A stretch of 64,000 nucleotides of DNA from Polaromonas sp. (GCF_029945685.1 NZ_JAQSDA010000025.1:124001-188000); one strand, 5' to 3'. Positions 1-9,411 are shown, counted from the first letter of the stretch. Numbers and translations: made by a program. Notes: a model not told the origin generated them from the letters alone.

Positions 1-341
1 TTCGCGTGCGTTCCATCATCGGGCGTTTTCTGGAGCATTCACGCGTGTTCTATTTTCGTTGTGACGGGGAGGAGACCCTGTACCTGTCCAGCGCCGACTG
101 GATGAACCGCAACATGCTGCGGCGTGTGGAACTGGCCTGGTCGGTGACCGATCCCGTGATGCGCCAGCGCATCATCGACGAATGCCTGGTCGCCTACCTG
201 CATGACAGCCAGGACGCCTGGGACCTGCAGCCCGATGGAACTTACCTGCGGGCCGGTGCGTCGCCGCAGGCCGGGCGGCACGGTGCGCAGGCCGCGCTGA
301 TGGCCCGTTATTCGGCTGGCGGCGCTGCGGTGCAAGGCTAG
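1..341 (+). CDS. ppk1: Polyphosphate kinase PPK1, C-terminal end (5' truncated by the window)
   Basis: The reading frame is open from the window edge and ends at TAG 339-341. The visible C-terminal ~112 residues contain IIGRFLEHSRVFYF followed by LYLSSADWMNRNMLRRVE, the highly conserved end of the PPK1 catalytic C2 domain. PPK1 reversibly makes inorganic polyphosphate from ATP by way of a phosphohistidine; the histidines lie upstream of the window. The last ~35 residues are a variable Ala/Gly-rich tail. sixA follows after 5 bp, so the two are probably co-transcribed. A ppx gene and the pst-pho operon downstream fit a phosphate-storage locus. Confidence 0.95.
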   Translation, partial: RVRSIIGRFLEHSRVFYFRCDGEETLYLSSADWMNRNMLRRVELAWSVTDPVMRQRIIDECLVAYLHDSQDAWDLQPDGTYLRAGASPQAGRHGAQAALMARYSAGGAAVQG

Positions 342-346
342 ACGCG

Positions 347-817
347 ATGGACCTGATTCTGTGGCGTCATGCAGAGGCTGAAGAGTCGCCTGTCGACGTG
401 CAGAGCGCAAGCGACCTCGAACGTTCATTGACGCCGAGAGGCGAGAAGCAGGCGGCACGCATGGCAGGCTGGCTGGACCGGCAGTTGCCGGAGCGGGCGC
501 GCATCCTGGTGAGTCCGGCGCGCCGCTGCGAGCAGACGGCGCTGGCGCTGGGGCGCAAGTACAAGATCCGTGCAGAACTCGGGCCCGACGCACCGCCTTC
601 ACAGCTTCTCGAACTGGTGCAATGGCCGGTCAACAAGCTGCCGATTCTGGTGATCGGCCACCAGCCCACCCTGGGCCAGACCATCGCCCAGTTGCTGGGC
701 CTGCAGGAAAGCGAATGCCCGGTGAAAAAGGGTGCACTCTGGTGGCTGCGCACGCGTGAGCGCGAAGGAGGCTTGCAAACCGTGCTGGTCACCGTGCAAT
801 CGCCCGAGCTGCTCTGA
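347..817 (+). CDS. sixA: Phosphohistidine phosphatase SixA-like
   Basis: A 156-residue protein of the histidine phosphatase (phosphoglycerate mutase-like) superfamily. The N-terminus MDLILWRHAEAEES carries the RHG-type catalytic motif in the RHA form usual for SixA, and VIGHQPTLGQ near residue 105 carries the second catalytic histidine. SixA removes phosphate from phosphohistidine in HPt domains or in PTS-type phosphotransfer proteins. Length matches the family (about 155-165). It begins 5 bp after the ppk1 stop; PPK1 itself works through a phosphohistidine, but a direct link is only inference. Confidence 0.88.
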   Translation: MDLILWRHAEAEESPVDVQSASDLERSLTPRGEKQAARMAGWLDRQLPERARILVSPARRCEQTALALGRKYKIRAELGPDAPPSQLLELVQWPVNKLPILVIGHQPTLGQTIAQLLGLQESECPVKKGALWWLRTREREGGLQTVLVTVQSPELL

Positions 818-846
818 GCCACGCCCCCCGGCCGCGCGGCGCCGAT

Positions 847-1266
847 TCAGGAGGACGCTGCCGGACGGCCGGTTTTGATGGCTGGCACATTGGCCAGCGC
901 CGTCAGAAAGGCGGCATCGGGCATGGCGGCCAGCGCCTTGATGCCGGCCCGCAGGAGTTCACTTTTTTTGACCGTTTGGTTCAGCCCGCCTGCGCGCTGC
1001 TTGAGTTCGTCGAGCACCCCATATTCCGCCTTGGGGATGGTGAAACTGTCACGTACCAGTTTGGGTTTTTTTGCCTTGGCGGTTTTTTCGGGTGAGGTGG
1101 CGGACACTGGCGCGACGGCCTTTTTCTTGACGGGGCCGGCCGGGACTTTTGCCCTTTTGGCAGGGGCTTTCGTTTTCGTGACGGGGGCTACAGCTCGCCT
1201 GACGGGCGCCTTGCGCGAGGCGGTGCCGGTTTTCGCGGTGACGCTGGTTTTTTTCGAAGTGGCCAT
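847..1266 (-). CDS. Histone H1-like protein with C-terminal ribbon-helix-helix-like domain
   Basis: 139 residues in two parts. Residues 1-70 are Lys/Ala/Pro-rich with repeated KAPAKRAK-type segments, like eukaryotic H1 tails and bacterial AlgP/Hc1-type tails. Residues 70-130 look folded: SFTIPKAEYGVLDELKQRA followed by KSELLRAGIKALAAM resembles a strand-helix-helix (RHH) DNA-binding or dimerisation unit. I infer a nucleoid-associated or regulatory role; the function is not established from sequence. A perfect inverted repeat lies directly upstream of its start (1279-1308), which would fit autoregulation. The gene stands alone, convergent with sixA and downstream of ppx on the same strand. Confidence 0.7.
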   Translation of the reverse strand: MATSKKTSVTAKTGTASRKAPVRRAVAPVTKTKAPAKRAKVPAGPVKKKAVAPVSATSPEKTAKAKKPKLVRDSFTIPKAEYGVLDELKQRAGGLNQTVKKSELLRAGIKALAAMPDAAFLTALANVPAIKTGRPAASS

Positions 1267-1278
1267 TGGAATGTCTTT

Positions 1279-1308
1279 CGGAATAAACGGTTTATATAGT
1301 TTATTCCG
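1279..1308 (-). promoter_or_regulatory. Inverted repeat upstream of the histone-like gene (putative operator/promoter)
   Basis: CGGAATAAAC (1279-1288), a 10-bp spacer, then its exact reverse complement GTTTATTCCG (1299-1308). A further GTTTA half-site lies inside at 1290-1294, so there are three TAAAC/GTTTA units. On the minus strand the centre contains a TATATAAAC -10-like stretch, about 13 bp from the start codon of the histone-like gene. Seen directly: the symmetry. Inferred: an operator overlapping the promoter, possibly bound by the RHH-like protein itself. Confidence 0.5.
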
Positions 1309-1345
1309 TTCCTGGAAAGCCGGTCAAGCCCTCGCCCGCGAGCCT

Positions 1346-2836
1346 TCAGAGTTCTTCGAGTGCCAGGCTCCAGGGGGTTTTCTGCCAGGCCAGCACCTCT
1401 TCACGCAGCAGGTGCGCTGACTGGGGGAAGGCCTCGGCCCAGCCCGGTCGGCAGACCAGCGAAAACTGGCGGTTGCCGGCGCTGGCGATCTGCATGCCCC
1501 GGACGTCGGGGTCGCGGCGCGCATGGCTGAGGATCACCGCCAGCCGCAGGCACAGCAGTTGCAGTACGAAAACCTCGTCGTCGAAATCGGCTTCCAGCTT
1601 GCGCAGCTTGCCTCGGTGGCCCAGCACCAGCAGGCTCAGGCGGTGCAGTTCCTGCAGCGTGAAGCCCGGTGCATCGGCGTTGTCCAGGATGTAGGCGCCG
1701 TGCTTGTGATAGTCGCTGTGCGAGATGTGGCTGCCGATTTCATGCAGCAGGGCGGCCCAGTCTAGTTTGCGCTGGACGCGCCCCAGCTCGGCCACGGACA
1801 GGCCGGTGCTGGCCCGTGCGAAGAGGGCACGGGCGACCCGGCTCACGCGCTGGGCCTGGGCCGTGTCGATGTCGAACTTGCTGGTCAGCCGCTGCACGCT
1901 GTTCGAGCGCAAGTCGGTCGTTTCCTCTTCGCGTTCCAGCAGGTCATACAACACGCCGTGGCGCAGTGCGCCTTGGGCGGTCTGCATCTGCGTGATGCCC
2001 ATCAGCTCAAACACCGCGCGCAACACGCTGACGCCTCCGCCTATCACGGCGCGCCGGTCGTCCTTCATGCCTTCGAGCTTGAGGCGCTCTGCACTTTGGG
2101 CCTTGAGCAGGCGGTCCAGCAGCCAGTCCAGTCCTTCGCGCGTGACCATGCCCTGGGGCCACCCCCCGGCCATCAGCACGTCGCTGACGGCACCGACCGT
2201 GCCCGAGGAGCCGTAGGCCACATCCCAGCCGCCGCGGTAAAGGTTGATGGCTTCGTCCAGCACCGCCTTGGCGGCCACCTCGGCCGTCTGGAAGGCCCTC
2301 GCACTGAACTGGCCATCGGGGAAATATTTCATGGACCAGCCCACGCTGCCGACGCGGTAGGACTCCATGGTCACCGCGTCCAGGCCCTTGCCCAGAATCA
2401 TTTCGGTGGATCGGCCTCCGATATCGACGACCAGGCGGCGTTCGCCGGACTGGGGCAGCAGGTGCGCCACGCCCTGGTAGATCAGGCGCGCTTCCTCGCG
2501 CCCGGAGATCACGTCGATGGGAAAACCCAGCACCTTGTGGGCGCGCTGCAGAAACACGTCGCGGTTACGGGCTTCGCGCAAGGTCTGGGTGGCGACGGCG
2601 TGCACCTCCCCCTTTTTGAAGCCGGCGAGGCGCTCGCCGAACCGGGCCAGGCAGTCCCAGCCGCGCTGCATGGCTTCCGGCGTGAGGTTGCGCTCCTCAT
2701 CCAGGCCGTTGCCCTGGCGCACGGTTTCCTTGAGGTATTCGGTACGGTGGATCTGGCCGTGATCGAGGCGGCCTATTTCGAGGCGATAGCTGTTGGACCC
2801 AAGGTCCACGGCAGCCAGGCGGGTTCCATTTTGCAT
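1346..2836 (-). CDS. ppx: Exopolyphosphatase (Ppx/GppA family)
   Basis: The frame opens at 2887, but I place the start at 2836 (MQNGTRLAAVDLGSNSYRLEIG) because family members begin just before the DLGSNS phosphate-binding motif; 496 residues. The second ASKHA motif VVDIGGRSTEMILG and the YGSSGTVGAVSDV segment are present, and a C-terminal HD-like helical domain contains LLHEIGSHISHSDYHKHGAYI. The enzyme removes terminal phosphate from polyphosphate or converts pppGpp to ppGpp. Its place near ppk1 favours polyphosphate turnover. Length fits the long Ppx class. Confidence 0.93.
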   Translation of the reverse strand: MQNGTRLAAVDLGSNSYRLEIGRLDHGQIHRTEYLKETVRQGNGLDEERNLTPEAMQRGWDCLARFGERLAGFKKGEVHAVATQTLREARNRDVFLQRAHKVLGFPIDVISGREEARLIYQGVAHLLPQSGERRLVVDIGGRSTEMILGKGLDAVTMESYRVGSVGWSMKYFPDGQFSARAFQTAEVAAKAVLDEAINLYRGGWDVAYGSSGTVGAVSDVLMAGGWPQGMVTREGLDWLLDRLLKAQSAERLKLEGMKDDRRAVIGGGVSVLRAVFELMGITQMQTAQGALRHGVLYDLLEREEETTDLRSNSVQRLTSKFDIDTAQAQRVSRVARALFARASTGLSVAELGRVQRKLDWAALLHEIGSHISHSDYHKHGAYILDNADAPGFTLQELHRLSLLVLGHRGKLRKLEADFDDEVFVLQLLCLRLAVILSHARRDPDVRGMQIASAGNRQFSLVCRPGWAEAFPQSAHLLREEVLAWQKTPWSLALEEL

Positions 2837-2901
2837 GTGTGAGCGTCTGAGAGGAGGCTCAGCATAGCACTCGCGCGGCACCCGCATTGACGGTTGTACT
2901 C

Positions 2902-4047
2902 CTAGCCGATCAAACGGCCGTCCGCCGTGGTCATGCTTTGCGTCACATAAGTTGCACTGCGGCGCTGGGCGTCATAGCTGATGCGGAAACCGCCCACATC
3001 GACGTCGGCGCGCCGCTGGAACTCCGCCAGTGCGGTCTGGCGCGTCAGCGGGCCATTGATGCCGTTTAAAACCTCGTGGGTATAGCGGGCCGCGATGAAT
3101 CCAGCCAGGCTGAGCGGTACAGGCGGCTCGTCGAACAGGCGGCCCAGCGTTTCCCGATAGGTGCGCACCACTGGCAGGCTGGCGTTGACCAGGGGCACCA
3201 CCTGGGTGGCGATGACTGGCGTGATTTTTGCACCCCCCATTTGCATCATGGTCTGGATGTTCACATCGGCCAACGCCACGATGTAGCGCTGACGGGCCTG
3301 TTTGCCGAGGCCCTGCGTGAACTGGGCCAGTTCGGGGGTACCGCCCAGAAACAGCAGCACAGCCGGGGTGGTCGGCGTGAGTTTCTGGCCTAGAACGCCC
3401 AAGTCGCCCGAACCGCGAAAGGACTGCAGCTTGAGCCCCATGTTGCTGGCGATGCGTTCGACGTCAGCGCGATAAACCGCTTGGTCCTGATCGGAGGCAT
3501 ACACGGCGCCGAGATCCTTCAGTCCCATCGACGACAAATTCTTCAGTGCGTGCGCGATCTGCTGCTGGCGGGCCGCGAAAATCGGGAAGGTCTGGTCGTC
3601 GATGACGAGGCTGGAGTTTTGCAGCCAGGGGGCGGCGTGGGCGATGGCCAGCCGGTCCTGCGACAGCTGTGCGACGACCTGACTGGCCACCTGGTCGCCG
3701 ACGGTACCGGAGAGAACGATGCATGAGGGATCGTCCTTGATTTTGTCCAGTGCAGCGCGTACGCTGGCGGGCGTGCCGTCGGTTTCCAGCGTCAGATGCC
3801 GCACGGTCTTGCCGCGCAGGCCGCCGCGGGCGTTGATGTCCTGCCAGGCGGCACGCGATCCGATCAGAAAATCCTTCGAGACGTCCTGCTGTGCCAGCGA
3901 GAAGTCAACCAGCTGAGCAACGACCAGGGCGCGTGTGGTGGCCGCTGGCTTGCCGGGTTGGGCCAGGGCGGGAAGCGCGACCTGCGCCGCCAGAAGGCCT
4001 GCGCCCTGCAAAATCTGGCGGCGCCGAAGCTTGGAGTGAAAATGCAT
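2902..4047 (-). CDS. ABC transporter periplasmic binding protein (LivJ/branched-chain type)
   Basis: Start chosen at 4047 (MHFHSKLRRRQILQGAG) because GGAAAAAAG lies just upstream; the frame extends to 4083. 381 residues. An N-terminal RRRQILQGAGLLAAQVALPALAQ segment is a Tat-like or Sec signal with cleavage after ALAQ. The mature part has the type I periplasmic binding fold of the Peripla_BP_6 family, with VLSGTVGDQVASQV and LLFLGGTPELAQF segments. These proteins bind amino acids, amides or aromatic acids; the ligand cannot be told here. No permease or ATPase gene is adjacent, so it is an orphan receptor in this window. Confidence 0.82.
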   Translation of the reverse strand: MHFHSKLRRRQILQGAGLLAAQVALPALAQPGKPAATTRALVVAQLVDFSLAQQDVSKDFLIGSRAAWQDINARGGLRGKTVRHLTLETDGTPASVRAALDKIKDDPSCIVLSGTVGDQVASQVVAQLSQDRLAIAHAAPWLQNSSLVIDDQTFPIFAARQQQIAHALKNLSSMGLKDLGAVYASDQDQAVYRADVERIASNMGLKLQSFRGSGDLGVLGQKLTPTTPAVLLFLGGTPELAQFTQGLGKQARQRYIVALADVNIQTMMQMGGAKITPVIATQVVPLVNASLPVVRTYRETLGRLFDEPPVPLSLAGFIAARYTHEVLNGINGPLTRQTALAEFQRRADVDVGGFRISYDAQRRSATYVTQSMTTADGRLIG

Positions 4048-4170
4048 GGTCTTTTTTCCATGGCGCAGCCTGGATGGCGTCACCGTCTGATTTAAGTGCT
4101 ATTCAATGAGTAGCGGCTCGCGCCCGCTGGGTGGGGGCGGAGGCCGGAAATGCCCGAATAACGGGGAAGG

Positions 4171-4192
4171 TCCGGCGACGGCTGTCGCCGGA
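4171..4192 (-). other. Strong hairpin 3' of the fasciclin gene
   Basis: TCCGGCGAC-GGCT-GTCGCCGGA is a perfect 9-bp GC-rich stem with a 4-nt loop, 12 bp past the stop of the fasciclin gene on the minus strand. No T-run follows, so it is not a textbook intrinsic terminator. It may protect the 3' end or act together with Rho. Confidence 0.45.
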
Positions 4193-4204
4193 CACGGGCC
4201 CGGA

Positions 4205-4687
4205 TTATTTCTTGACGGGGGGGATCAGCACGCGGTCCACGGTGTGGATCACGCCATTTGTCGCAACGATATTGGCAGTCTGCACCATGGCGTCTTCAAC
4301 GGTCACAAACTCGCCGGCCTTGGCCAGCGCGACGCTGCCGCCATTGACGGTTTTGACGGAGCCGTTTTTGACGTCGGCGCTCATCACTTTTCCGGCAAGA
4401 ACGTGGTAGGTCAGCACGTCCCGGAGCATGGCCGGGTCTTTTGCCAGGGCATCCATGGTTTTGGCAGGCACGGCCTTGAACGCATCGTTGGTGGGGGCAA
4501 ACACCGTGAAGGGGCCGGTGCCGTTCAGGGTGGAAGCCAGCCCCGATTTGGAGATCAGGCTGCTGAGCGTGCTCAGCGATGGCGTAGCTGCGATGGTGTC
4601 AGCCACCGGGACGGGCGTGGAACGGGTTGCGCAACCGGCCACCATGGCGGCTGCGGCGGCGATCAAAATCAGACGGCGATGAAACAT
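4205..4687 (-). CDS. Fasciclin-domain lipoprotein
   Basis: Start at 4687 (MFHRRLILIAAAAAMVAGC) chosen because CCAGGAGT lies at a good distance and the frame upstream has no signal. 160 residues. The N-terminus is a lipoprotein signal with lipobox VAGC (Cys at residue 19). The remainder is one FAS1 domain with the conserved FTVFAPTNDAFKAVP motif (H1 region), LTYHVLAGKV and the C-terminal GVIHTVDRVLIPP. FAS1 domains mediate adhesion or protein-protein contact at the cell surface. It is divergent from pstS; the 193-bp gap carries the Pho box. Confidence 0.9.
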   Translation of the reverse strand: MFHRRLILIAAAAAMVAGCATRSTPVPVADTIAATPSLSTLSSLISKSGLASTLNGTGPFTVFAPTNDAFKAVPAKTMDALAKDPAMLRDVLTYHVLAGKVMSADVKNGSVKTVNGGSVALAKAGEFVTVEDAMVQTANIVATNGVIHTVDRVLIPPVKK

Positions 4688-4811
4688 TGCGTTACTCCTG
4701 GTTAGAAAACAAGGCGATATTAGGGATGTTCCATGACAATTTCGTGACCTGTGCCGCGCACGTGCTCCGGTGGGCATGTGCCTCCAGGGTTTGCCGGACG
4801 GGTGGAGGCGG

Positions 4812-4830
4812 GTTGTCATACGGTTGTCAC
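4812..4830 (+). promoter_or_regulatory. Pho box upstream of pstS
   Basis: GTTGTCATACGGTTGTCAC contains two TTGTCA(T/C) units spaced 11 bp apart, matching the PhoB consensus (two 7-bp CTGTCAT units separated by 4 AT-rich bp). It ends 50 bp before the pstS start. The response regulator phoB is at the end of the same cluster, so the operon is very likely under its own PhoB-PhoR control. Confidence 0.85.
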
Positions 4831-4880
4831 ACAAACTTCCTACAGTCCTTACATCTTTCATCAACTCAAGAGGTGTACGA

Positions 4881-5924
4881 ATGAATCTGAATTTCAAGGC
4901 GACCGTTGCCAGCGTGCTGGCCCTGACTGCTCTTTCTTTTGCCTCCGTGGCAAGTGCCCAGGACGTTACTGGCGCCGGCGCCTCCTTCCCAGCGCCCATT
5001 TATGCCAAATGGGCAGACGCCTACAACAAGGCGACTGGCGTGCGGATCAACTACCAATCCGTGGGTTCTGGTGCCGGCCTTCGCCAGATCCGCGGAAAAA
5101 CCGTGGACTTCGGTGCTTCCGATGCGCCGCTGACCGATGCTGAATTGGCCAAGGACGGCCTGCTGCAATTTCCTACAGTGATCGGTGGTGTGGTTCCCGT
5201 TGTCAACATCAAGGGCGTCGCCGCCGGGCAGATCAAGCTGACCGGCGCCGTTCTGGGCGACATCTACCTCGGAAAGATCACCAAGTGGAATGATGCTGCC
5301 GTCACCGCCCTGAATCCCGGCTTGCCCTTGCCGGACGCCGCGATTGCTGTGGTGCGCCGTGCTGACGGCTCCGGCACCAGCTTTATCTTCACCAACTACC
5401 TGTCCAAGGTGAACCCCGAGTGGAAAGCCAAAGTGGGCGAGGGCACTGCGGTGAACTGGCCAACGGGTGCTGGCGGCAAAGGTAACGAGGGTGTGTCCGC
5501 TTTTGTGCAGCGTCTGCCCAATTCGATTGGGTACGTCGAGTACGCCTATGCCAAGCAGAACAAGCAAACCCACGTGGCCATGCGTAATGCTGCCGGCAGT
5601 TATGTCCAGCCCAGCGACACGGCGTTCAAGGCTGCAGCTGCCGGAGCGGAATGGAGCAAGTCCTTCTACCAGATCCTGACCGAGCAGCCAGGCAAAGACT
5701 CCTGGCCCATCACTGGCGCGACCTTCATCCTGATGCACGCCAAGCAGGACAAGCCGGCCCAGGCCACCCAGACGCTGAAGTTTTTCGACTGGGCTTACAG
5801 CAGCGGTGACAAGATGGCCGACGACCTGGACTACGTTCCCATGCCTGACTCGGTGAAAGCCGTCATTCGCCAATCGTGGAGCAAGATCGCCGACGGTTCG
5901 GGAAAGGCCGTTGCGGTCAAGTAA
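4881..5924 (+). CDS. pstS: Phosphate-binding periplasmic protein PstS
   Basis: Start at 4881 ([27 protein letters not shown]), preceded by AAGAGGTG; the frame is open further upstream through the Pho box, which is not coding. 347 residues with a Sec signal cleaved after ASAQ. The mature N-terminus [21 protein letters not shown] is the canonical PstS start, followed by [23 protein letters not shown] and [16 protein letters not shown], the phosphate-binding loops. It delivers phosphate to PstCAB. First gene of the Pho regulon operon; a terminator-like hairpin follows it. Confidence 0.97.
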   Translation: MNLNFKATVASVLALTALSFASVASAQDVTGAGASFPAPIYAKWADAYNKATGVRINYQSVGSGAGLRQIRGKTVDFGASDAPLTDAELAKDGLLQFPTVIGGVVPVVNIKGVAAGQIKLTGAVLGDIYLGKITKWNDAAVTALNPGLPLPDAAIAVVRRADGSGTSFIFTNYLSKVNPEWKAKVGEGTAVNWPTGAGGKGNEGVSAFVQRLPNSIGYVEYAYAKQNKQTHVAMRNAAGSYVQPSDTAFKAAAAGAEWSKSFYQILTEQPGKDSWPITGATFILMHAKQDKPAQATQTLKFFDWAYSSGDKMADDLDYVPMPDSVKAVIRQSWSKIADGSGKAVAVK

Positions 5925-5939
5925 ATACACCTCTGCCTG

Positions 5940-5970
5940 GGCGAAGCGACGGGCGTCGCTTCGCCTTTTT
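5940..5970 (+). terminator. Terminator/attenuator hairpin between pstS and pstC
   Basis: GGCGAAGCGAC (5940-5950), loop GGGC, then the exact complement GTCGCTTCGCC (5955-5965) followed by five T. This is a perfect 11-bp stem with a T-run placed 15 bp after the pstS stop. It probably makes most transcripts end after pstS and so gives more binding protein than membrane transporter. Confidence 0.85.
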
Positions 5971-5992
5971 CATATCTGTTTAGGAGCCTGCC

Positions 5993-7006
5993 GTGGCAGC
6001 TACACTTCCTGCAAGTTCATACAGCAGCAGAGAAACGACCATGTCAGTCCCCCCCTCTCCAACCAAGCGCAGATCAAGCCGCACTGCCGATCTGGTCTTC
6101 GAGTGGATGGCCCGACTGGCGGCTATCGTCACCTTGTTGCTTCTGGCAGCCATCATCCTCGCGCTCGTGATGGGCGCCTGGCCGGCCATCAAGGAATACG
6201 GCCTGAGTTTTCTGTGGACCTCCGAGTGGGACCCCGTGCAGAACAAATACGGCGGCCTGGTGATGATCTACGGCACGCTGATGACCTCGTTTGTCGCGCT
6301 GCTGATTGCCGTGCCCGTGAGTTTTGGAATTGCATTGTTCTTGACCGAGTTGTCGCCGCGCTGGCTCAGGCGGCCGCTGGGCGTGGCCATCGAACTGCTG
6401 GCGGCCGTGCCTTCCATCGTGTATGGCATGTGGGGCCTGCTGGTCTTTGGCCCCATCCTGGCCAAATACGTGCAGGCACCGCTGCAGGCCGCTTTTGGCG
6501 ATGTGCCTTATCTGGGCGCGCTGTTTTCCGGTCCGCCTGTCGGCATCGGCATTCTGGCCGCGGGCATCATCCTGGCCATCATGATCATTCCGTTCATTGC
6601 CTCGGTCATGCGCGATGTGTTTGAGGTCACCCCGCCCATGCTCAAGGAGTCGGCGTATGCGCTGGGCGCCACCACCTGGGAAGTCGTTTTCAAGATCGTG
6701 CTGCCTTACACCAAGGCCGGTGTTATTGGCGGCATCATGCTCGGTCTGGGCCGTGCCCTGGGCGAAACCATGGCGGTGACTTTTGTCATCGGCAACTTCA
6801 ATCAGCTCGATTCGTTGTCGTTGTTTCAGGCGGCCAACAGCATCACCTCCGCACTGGCCAACGAGTTCGCGGAAGCCAGTGAAGGCCTGCACCAGGCGGC
6901 GCTGATTTACCTGGGTCTGGTCCTGTTCTTCATTACCTTTGTGGTCCTGAGCCTGTCCAAGCTGCTGCTGTCGCGCCTGCAGAAAAACGAAGGAGCCCGA
7001 ACATGA
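5993..7006 (+). CDS. pstC: Phosphate ABC transporter permease PstC
   Basis: 337 residues from GTG 5993, which has AGGAG 6 bp upstream. An alternative ATG at 6041 ([13 protein letters not shown]) has only a weak ribosome site. Six membrane segments are visible, with the PstC-specific long periplasmic loop ([21 protein letters not shown]) and the permease EAA-type loop [41 protein letters not shown]. It forms the inner-membrane channel with PstA. It overlaps pstA by 4 bp (ATGA). Confidence 0.96.
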   Translation: MAATLPASSYSSRETTMSVPPSPTKRRSSRTADLVFEWMARLAAIVTLLLLAAIILALVMGAWPAIKEYGLSFLWTSEWDPVQNKYGGLVMIYGTLMTSFVALLIAVPVSFGIALFLTELSPRWLRRPLGVAIELLAAVPSIVYGMWGLLVFGPILAKYVQAPLQAAFGDVPYLGALFSGPPVGIGILAAGIILAIMIIPFIASVMRDVFEVTPPMLKESAYALGATTWEVVFKIVLPYTKAGVIGGIMLGLGRALGETMAVTFVIGNFNQLDSLSLFQAANSITSALANEFAEASEGLHQAALIYLGLVLFFITFVVLSLSKLLLSRLQKNEGART

Positions 7007-7878
7007 GTGCCGTCCGCCCCGGCGCAGCGCAGCAAGCCCGGCTGGCCAAGTTCAACCAGCGCAAGACGGTCAACGTGATCGCCATCACCCTGTCCATGGC
7101 AGCCATGGCATTTGGCCTTTTCTGGCTGATGTGGATTCTTTTCGAGACCTTTCGCCTCGGCCTGGGAGGGCTCAGCATTGCACTGTTCACCGAAATGACG
7201 CCGCCACCGAATGCTGAAACCGGCGGGTTGGCGAATGCCATCTTCGGCTCGCTCACCATGGTGTTGCTGGCGACCGCGCTGGGCACGCCGATCGGCGTGC
7301 TGGCCGGCATCTATCTTGCCGAATATGGCGCCCACACGCGCCTGGGCAAGCTGACCGGTTTTGTGAACGACATCCTGCTGTCGGCACCGTCCATCGTCGT
7401 CGGCCTGTTTGTTTATGCCCTGATTGTTGCCCAGGTCAAAAGCTTTTCAGGCTGGGCCGGTGTGGTTGCCCTGGCGCTGCTGATCATTCCCGTGGTCATC
7501 CGCACCACGGACAACATGCTCAAGCTGGTTCCGAACGCGCTGCGGGAAGCGGCCTATGCCCTCGGCAGCCCCAAGTGGAAGGTGATCATGGGCATCACGC
7601 TGCGAGCCGCGCAGGCCGGCGTCGTGACCGGTGTGTTGCTGGCAGTGGCCCGCGTAGCCGGTGAAACCGCGCCTTTGCTCTTTACTGCGCTGTCCAACCA
7701 GTTCTGGACCAGTGATCTGAGCCAGCCGATGGCCAGCCTGCCGGTGACGATATTCAAGTTCGCCATGAGCCCGTTCGAAAACTGGCAGAAGCTGGCCTGG
7801 GCCGGCGTGCTGCTGATCACGCTGGGTGTGCTGGCGCTGAACATCCTGGCGCGCGTGCTTTTCAGAAACAAGAATTGA
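7003..7878 (+). CDS. pstA: Phosphate ABC transporter permease PstA
   Basis: 291 residues, starting in the ATGA overlap with pstC. Six transmembrane helices and the permease motif [49 protein letters not shown] are typical of PstA. It pairs with PstC to form the high-affinity phosphate channel energised by PstB. pstB follows after 12 bp. Confidence 0.96.
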   Translation: MSAVRPGAAQQARLAKFNQRKTVNVIAITLSMAAMAFGLFWLMWILFETFRLGLGGLSIALFTEMTPPPNAETGGLANAIFGSLTMVLLATALGTPIGVLAGIYLAEYGAHTRLGKLTGFVNDILLSAPSIVVGLFVYALIVAQVKSFSGWAGVVALALLIIPVVIRTTDNMLKLVPNALREAAYALGSPKWKVIMGITLRAAQAGVVTGVLLAVARVAGETAPLLFTALSNQFWTSDLSQPMASLPVTIFKFAMSPFENWQKLAWAGVLLITLGVLALNILARVLFRNKN

Positions 7879-7890
7879 GAAAGAAGCAAG

Positions 7891-8673
7891 ATGCAAACAC
7901 CCCTCCTGGCGCGCAGTGAAACGATCAAGATGTCGGTGCGCGACCTGAATTTTTACTACGGCAAGTTCCACGCGATCAAGAACGTCAGCTTGGACATTCC
8001 CGAAAAGAAGGTCACGGCTTTCATCGGCCCCTCGGGGTGCGGAAAGTCCACACTGCTGCGGACTTTCAACCGCATGTATGAGCTCTATCCCGACCAGCGC
8101 GCCGAGGGGCAGGTCATGATGGGCGGCGAGAACATGATCACGTCGAAGGAAGACGTCTCGCTGATCCGTGCCCGTATCGGCATGGTATTCCAGAAACCGA
8201 CGCCGTTTCCCATGTCCATTTACGACAACATTGCGTACGGCGTGAAGCTGTTCGAAAGCCTTAACGCCAGCGACATGGACGAGCGCGTCGAATGGGCGTT
8301 GGGCAAGGCCGCGCTGTGGAACGAGGTCAAGGACAAACTCAACCAGAACGGCGCCAGCCTGTCGGGTGGTCAACAGCAGCGCCTGTGTATCGCGCGCGGC
8401 ATAGCGATCAAGCCGGAAGTGCTGTTGCTCGATGAACCCTGCTCTGCGCTCGATCCGCTGTCGACCGCCAAGATCGAGGAGCTGATTGCCGAGCTGAAGG
8501 AAGACTACACGGTGGTCATCGTGACACACAACATGCAGCAGGCGGCCCGTTGCAGCGACTACACGGCCTATATGTACCTCGGTGACTTGATTGAGTTTGG
8601 GTCGACCGAGGACCTCTTCTTCAAGCCCAAGCGCAAGGAAACCGAAGACTACATCACTGGCCGTTTCGGCTGA
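7891..8673 (+). CDS. pstB: Phosphate ABC transporter ATP-binding protein PstB
   Basis: 260 residues, matching the family length. Walker [10 protein letters not shown] at residues 46-54, ABC signature [16 protein letters not shown], Walker [14 protein letters not shown] and the switch histidine in VTHNMQQA are all intact. It powers PstCA and, with PhoU and PhoR, takes part in phosphate signalling. RBS-like AGAAAGAAG lies just upstream of the start. Confidence 0.97.
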   Translation: MQTPLLARSETIKMSVRDLNFYYGKFHAIKNVSLDIPEKKVTAFIGPSGCGKSTLLRTFNRMYELYPDQRAEGQVMMGGENMITSKEDVSLIRARIGMVFQKPTPFPMSIYDNIAYGVKLFESLNASDMDERVEWALGKAALWNEVKDKLNQNGASLSGGQQQRLCIARGIAIKPEVLLLDEPCSALDPLSTAKIEELIAELKEDYTVVIVTHNMQQAARCSDYTAYMYLGDLIEFGSTEDLFFKPKRKETEDYITGRFG

Positions 8674-8693
8674 CCAGGCACCAGGAGCGCACC

Positions 8694-9395
8694 ATGCCCG
8701 AAAAACATTTGTCCACCCAGTTTGACAGCGAACTCAACACCGTATCCTCCCGTGTGATGGAACTGGGCGGACTGGTCGAGTCCCAGATTCGCCACGCCAT
8801 CTATGCGCTGTCGCAGTTCAGCGCCGAGACCGCCAACAAGGTCATTGAGACCGAGGCCCGGGTCAATGCGATGGAAATCGACATTGACCGTGATCTGTCG
8901 TCCATCATTGCGCGCCGCCAGCCGACCGCGCGTGATCTGCGGTTGCTGATTGCAATTTCGAAAACCACAGCGAATCTGGAGCGCGCCGGTGACGAGGCGG
9001 AAAAAATCGCCCGCATGGTCAAGTCCATCATTGAAAGCGGTTCCTCGCGGGCCTTGCCTGCATCAGAGCTGAATGTGGCGGCGGAGCTTGCATCTGCGCT
9101 GTTGCGCAAGGCGCTGGATGCGTTTGCCCGTCTCGATACGGCTGCAGCGGTTTCGATCCTGAAGGAAGATGACCTGATTGACCAGGAGTTTGACGGTTTC
9201 GTGCGCAAGCTCATCACCTACATGATGGAGGATCCCCGCACCATTTCGCCGAGCCTGGACCTTCTGTTCGTGGCCAAAGCCATCGAGCGCGTGGGCGACC
9301 ATGCCAAGAACATTGCCGAATTCATCATCTACATCGTCAAGGGCGCCGATGTTCGGCACAGCCCGATGGATCAGATCGAGTCGGCCGTCAAGTAA
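8694..9395 (+). CDS. phoU: Phosphate-signalling protein PhoU
   Basis: 233 residues made of two tandem three-helix PhoU domains. Metal-binding E/D-rich motifs are seen near KTTANLERAGDEAEKIA in the first half and VAKAIERVGDHAKNIAEF in the second. PhoU couples PstB activity to PhoR, keeping PhoR as a phosphatase when phosphate is high. The start follows CACCAGGAG by a normal distance and lies 20 bp after pstB. Confidence 0.96.
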   Translation: MPEKHLSTQFDSELNTVSSRVMELGGLVESQIRHAIYALSQFSAETANKVIETEARVNAMEIDIDRDLSSIIARRQPTARDLRLLIAISKTTANLERAGDEAEKIARMVKSIIESGSSRALPASELNVAAELASALLRKALDAFARLDTAAAVSILKEDDLIDQEFDGFVRKLITYMMEDPRTISPSLDLLFVAKAIERVGDHAKNIAEFIIYIVKGADVRHSPMDQIESAVK

Positions 9396-9411
9396 CGGAC
9401 TTCAATTTCCC

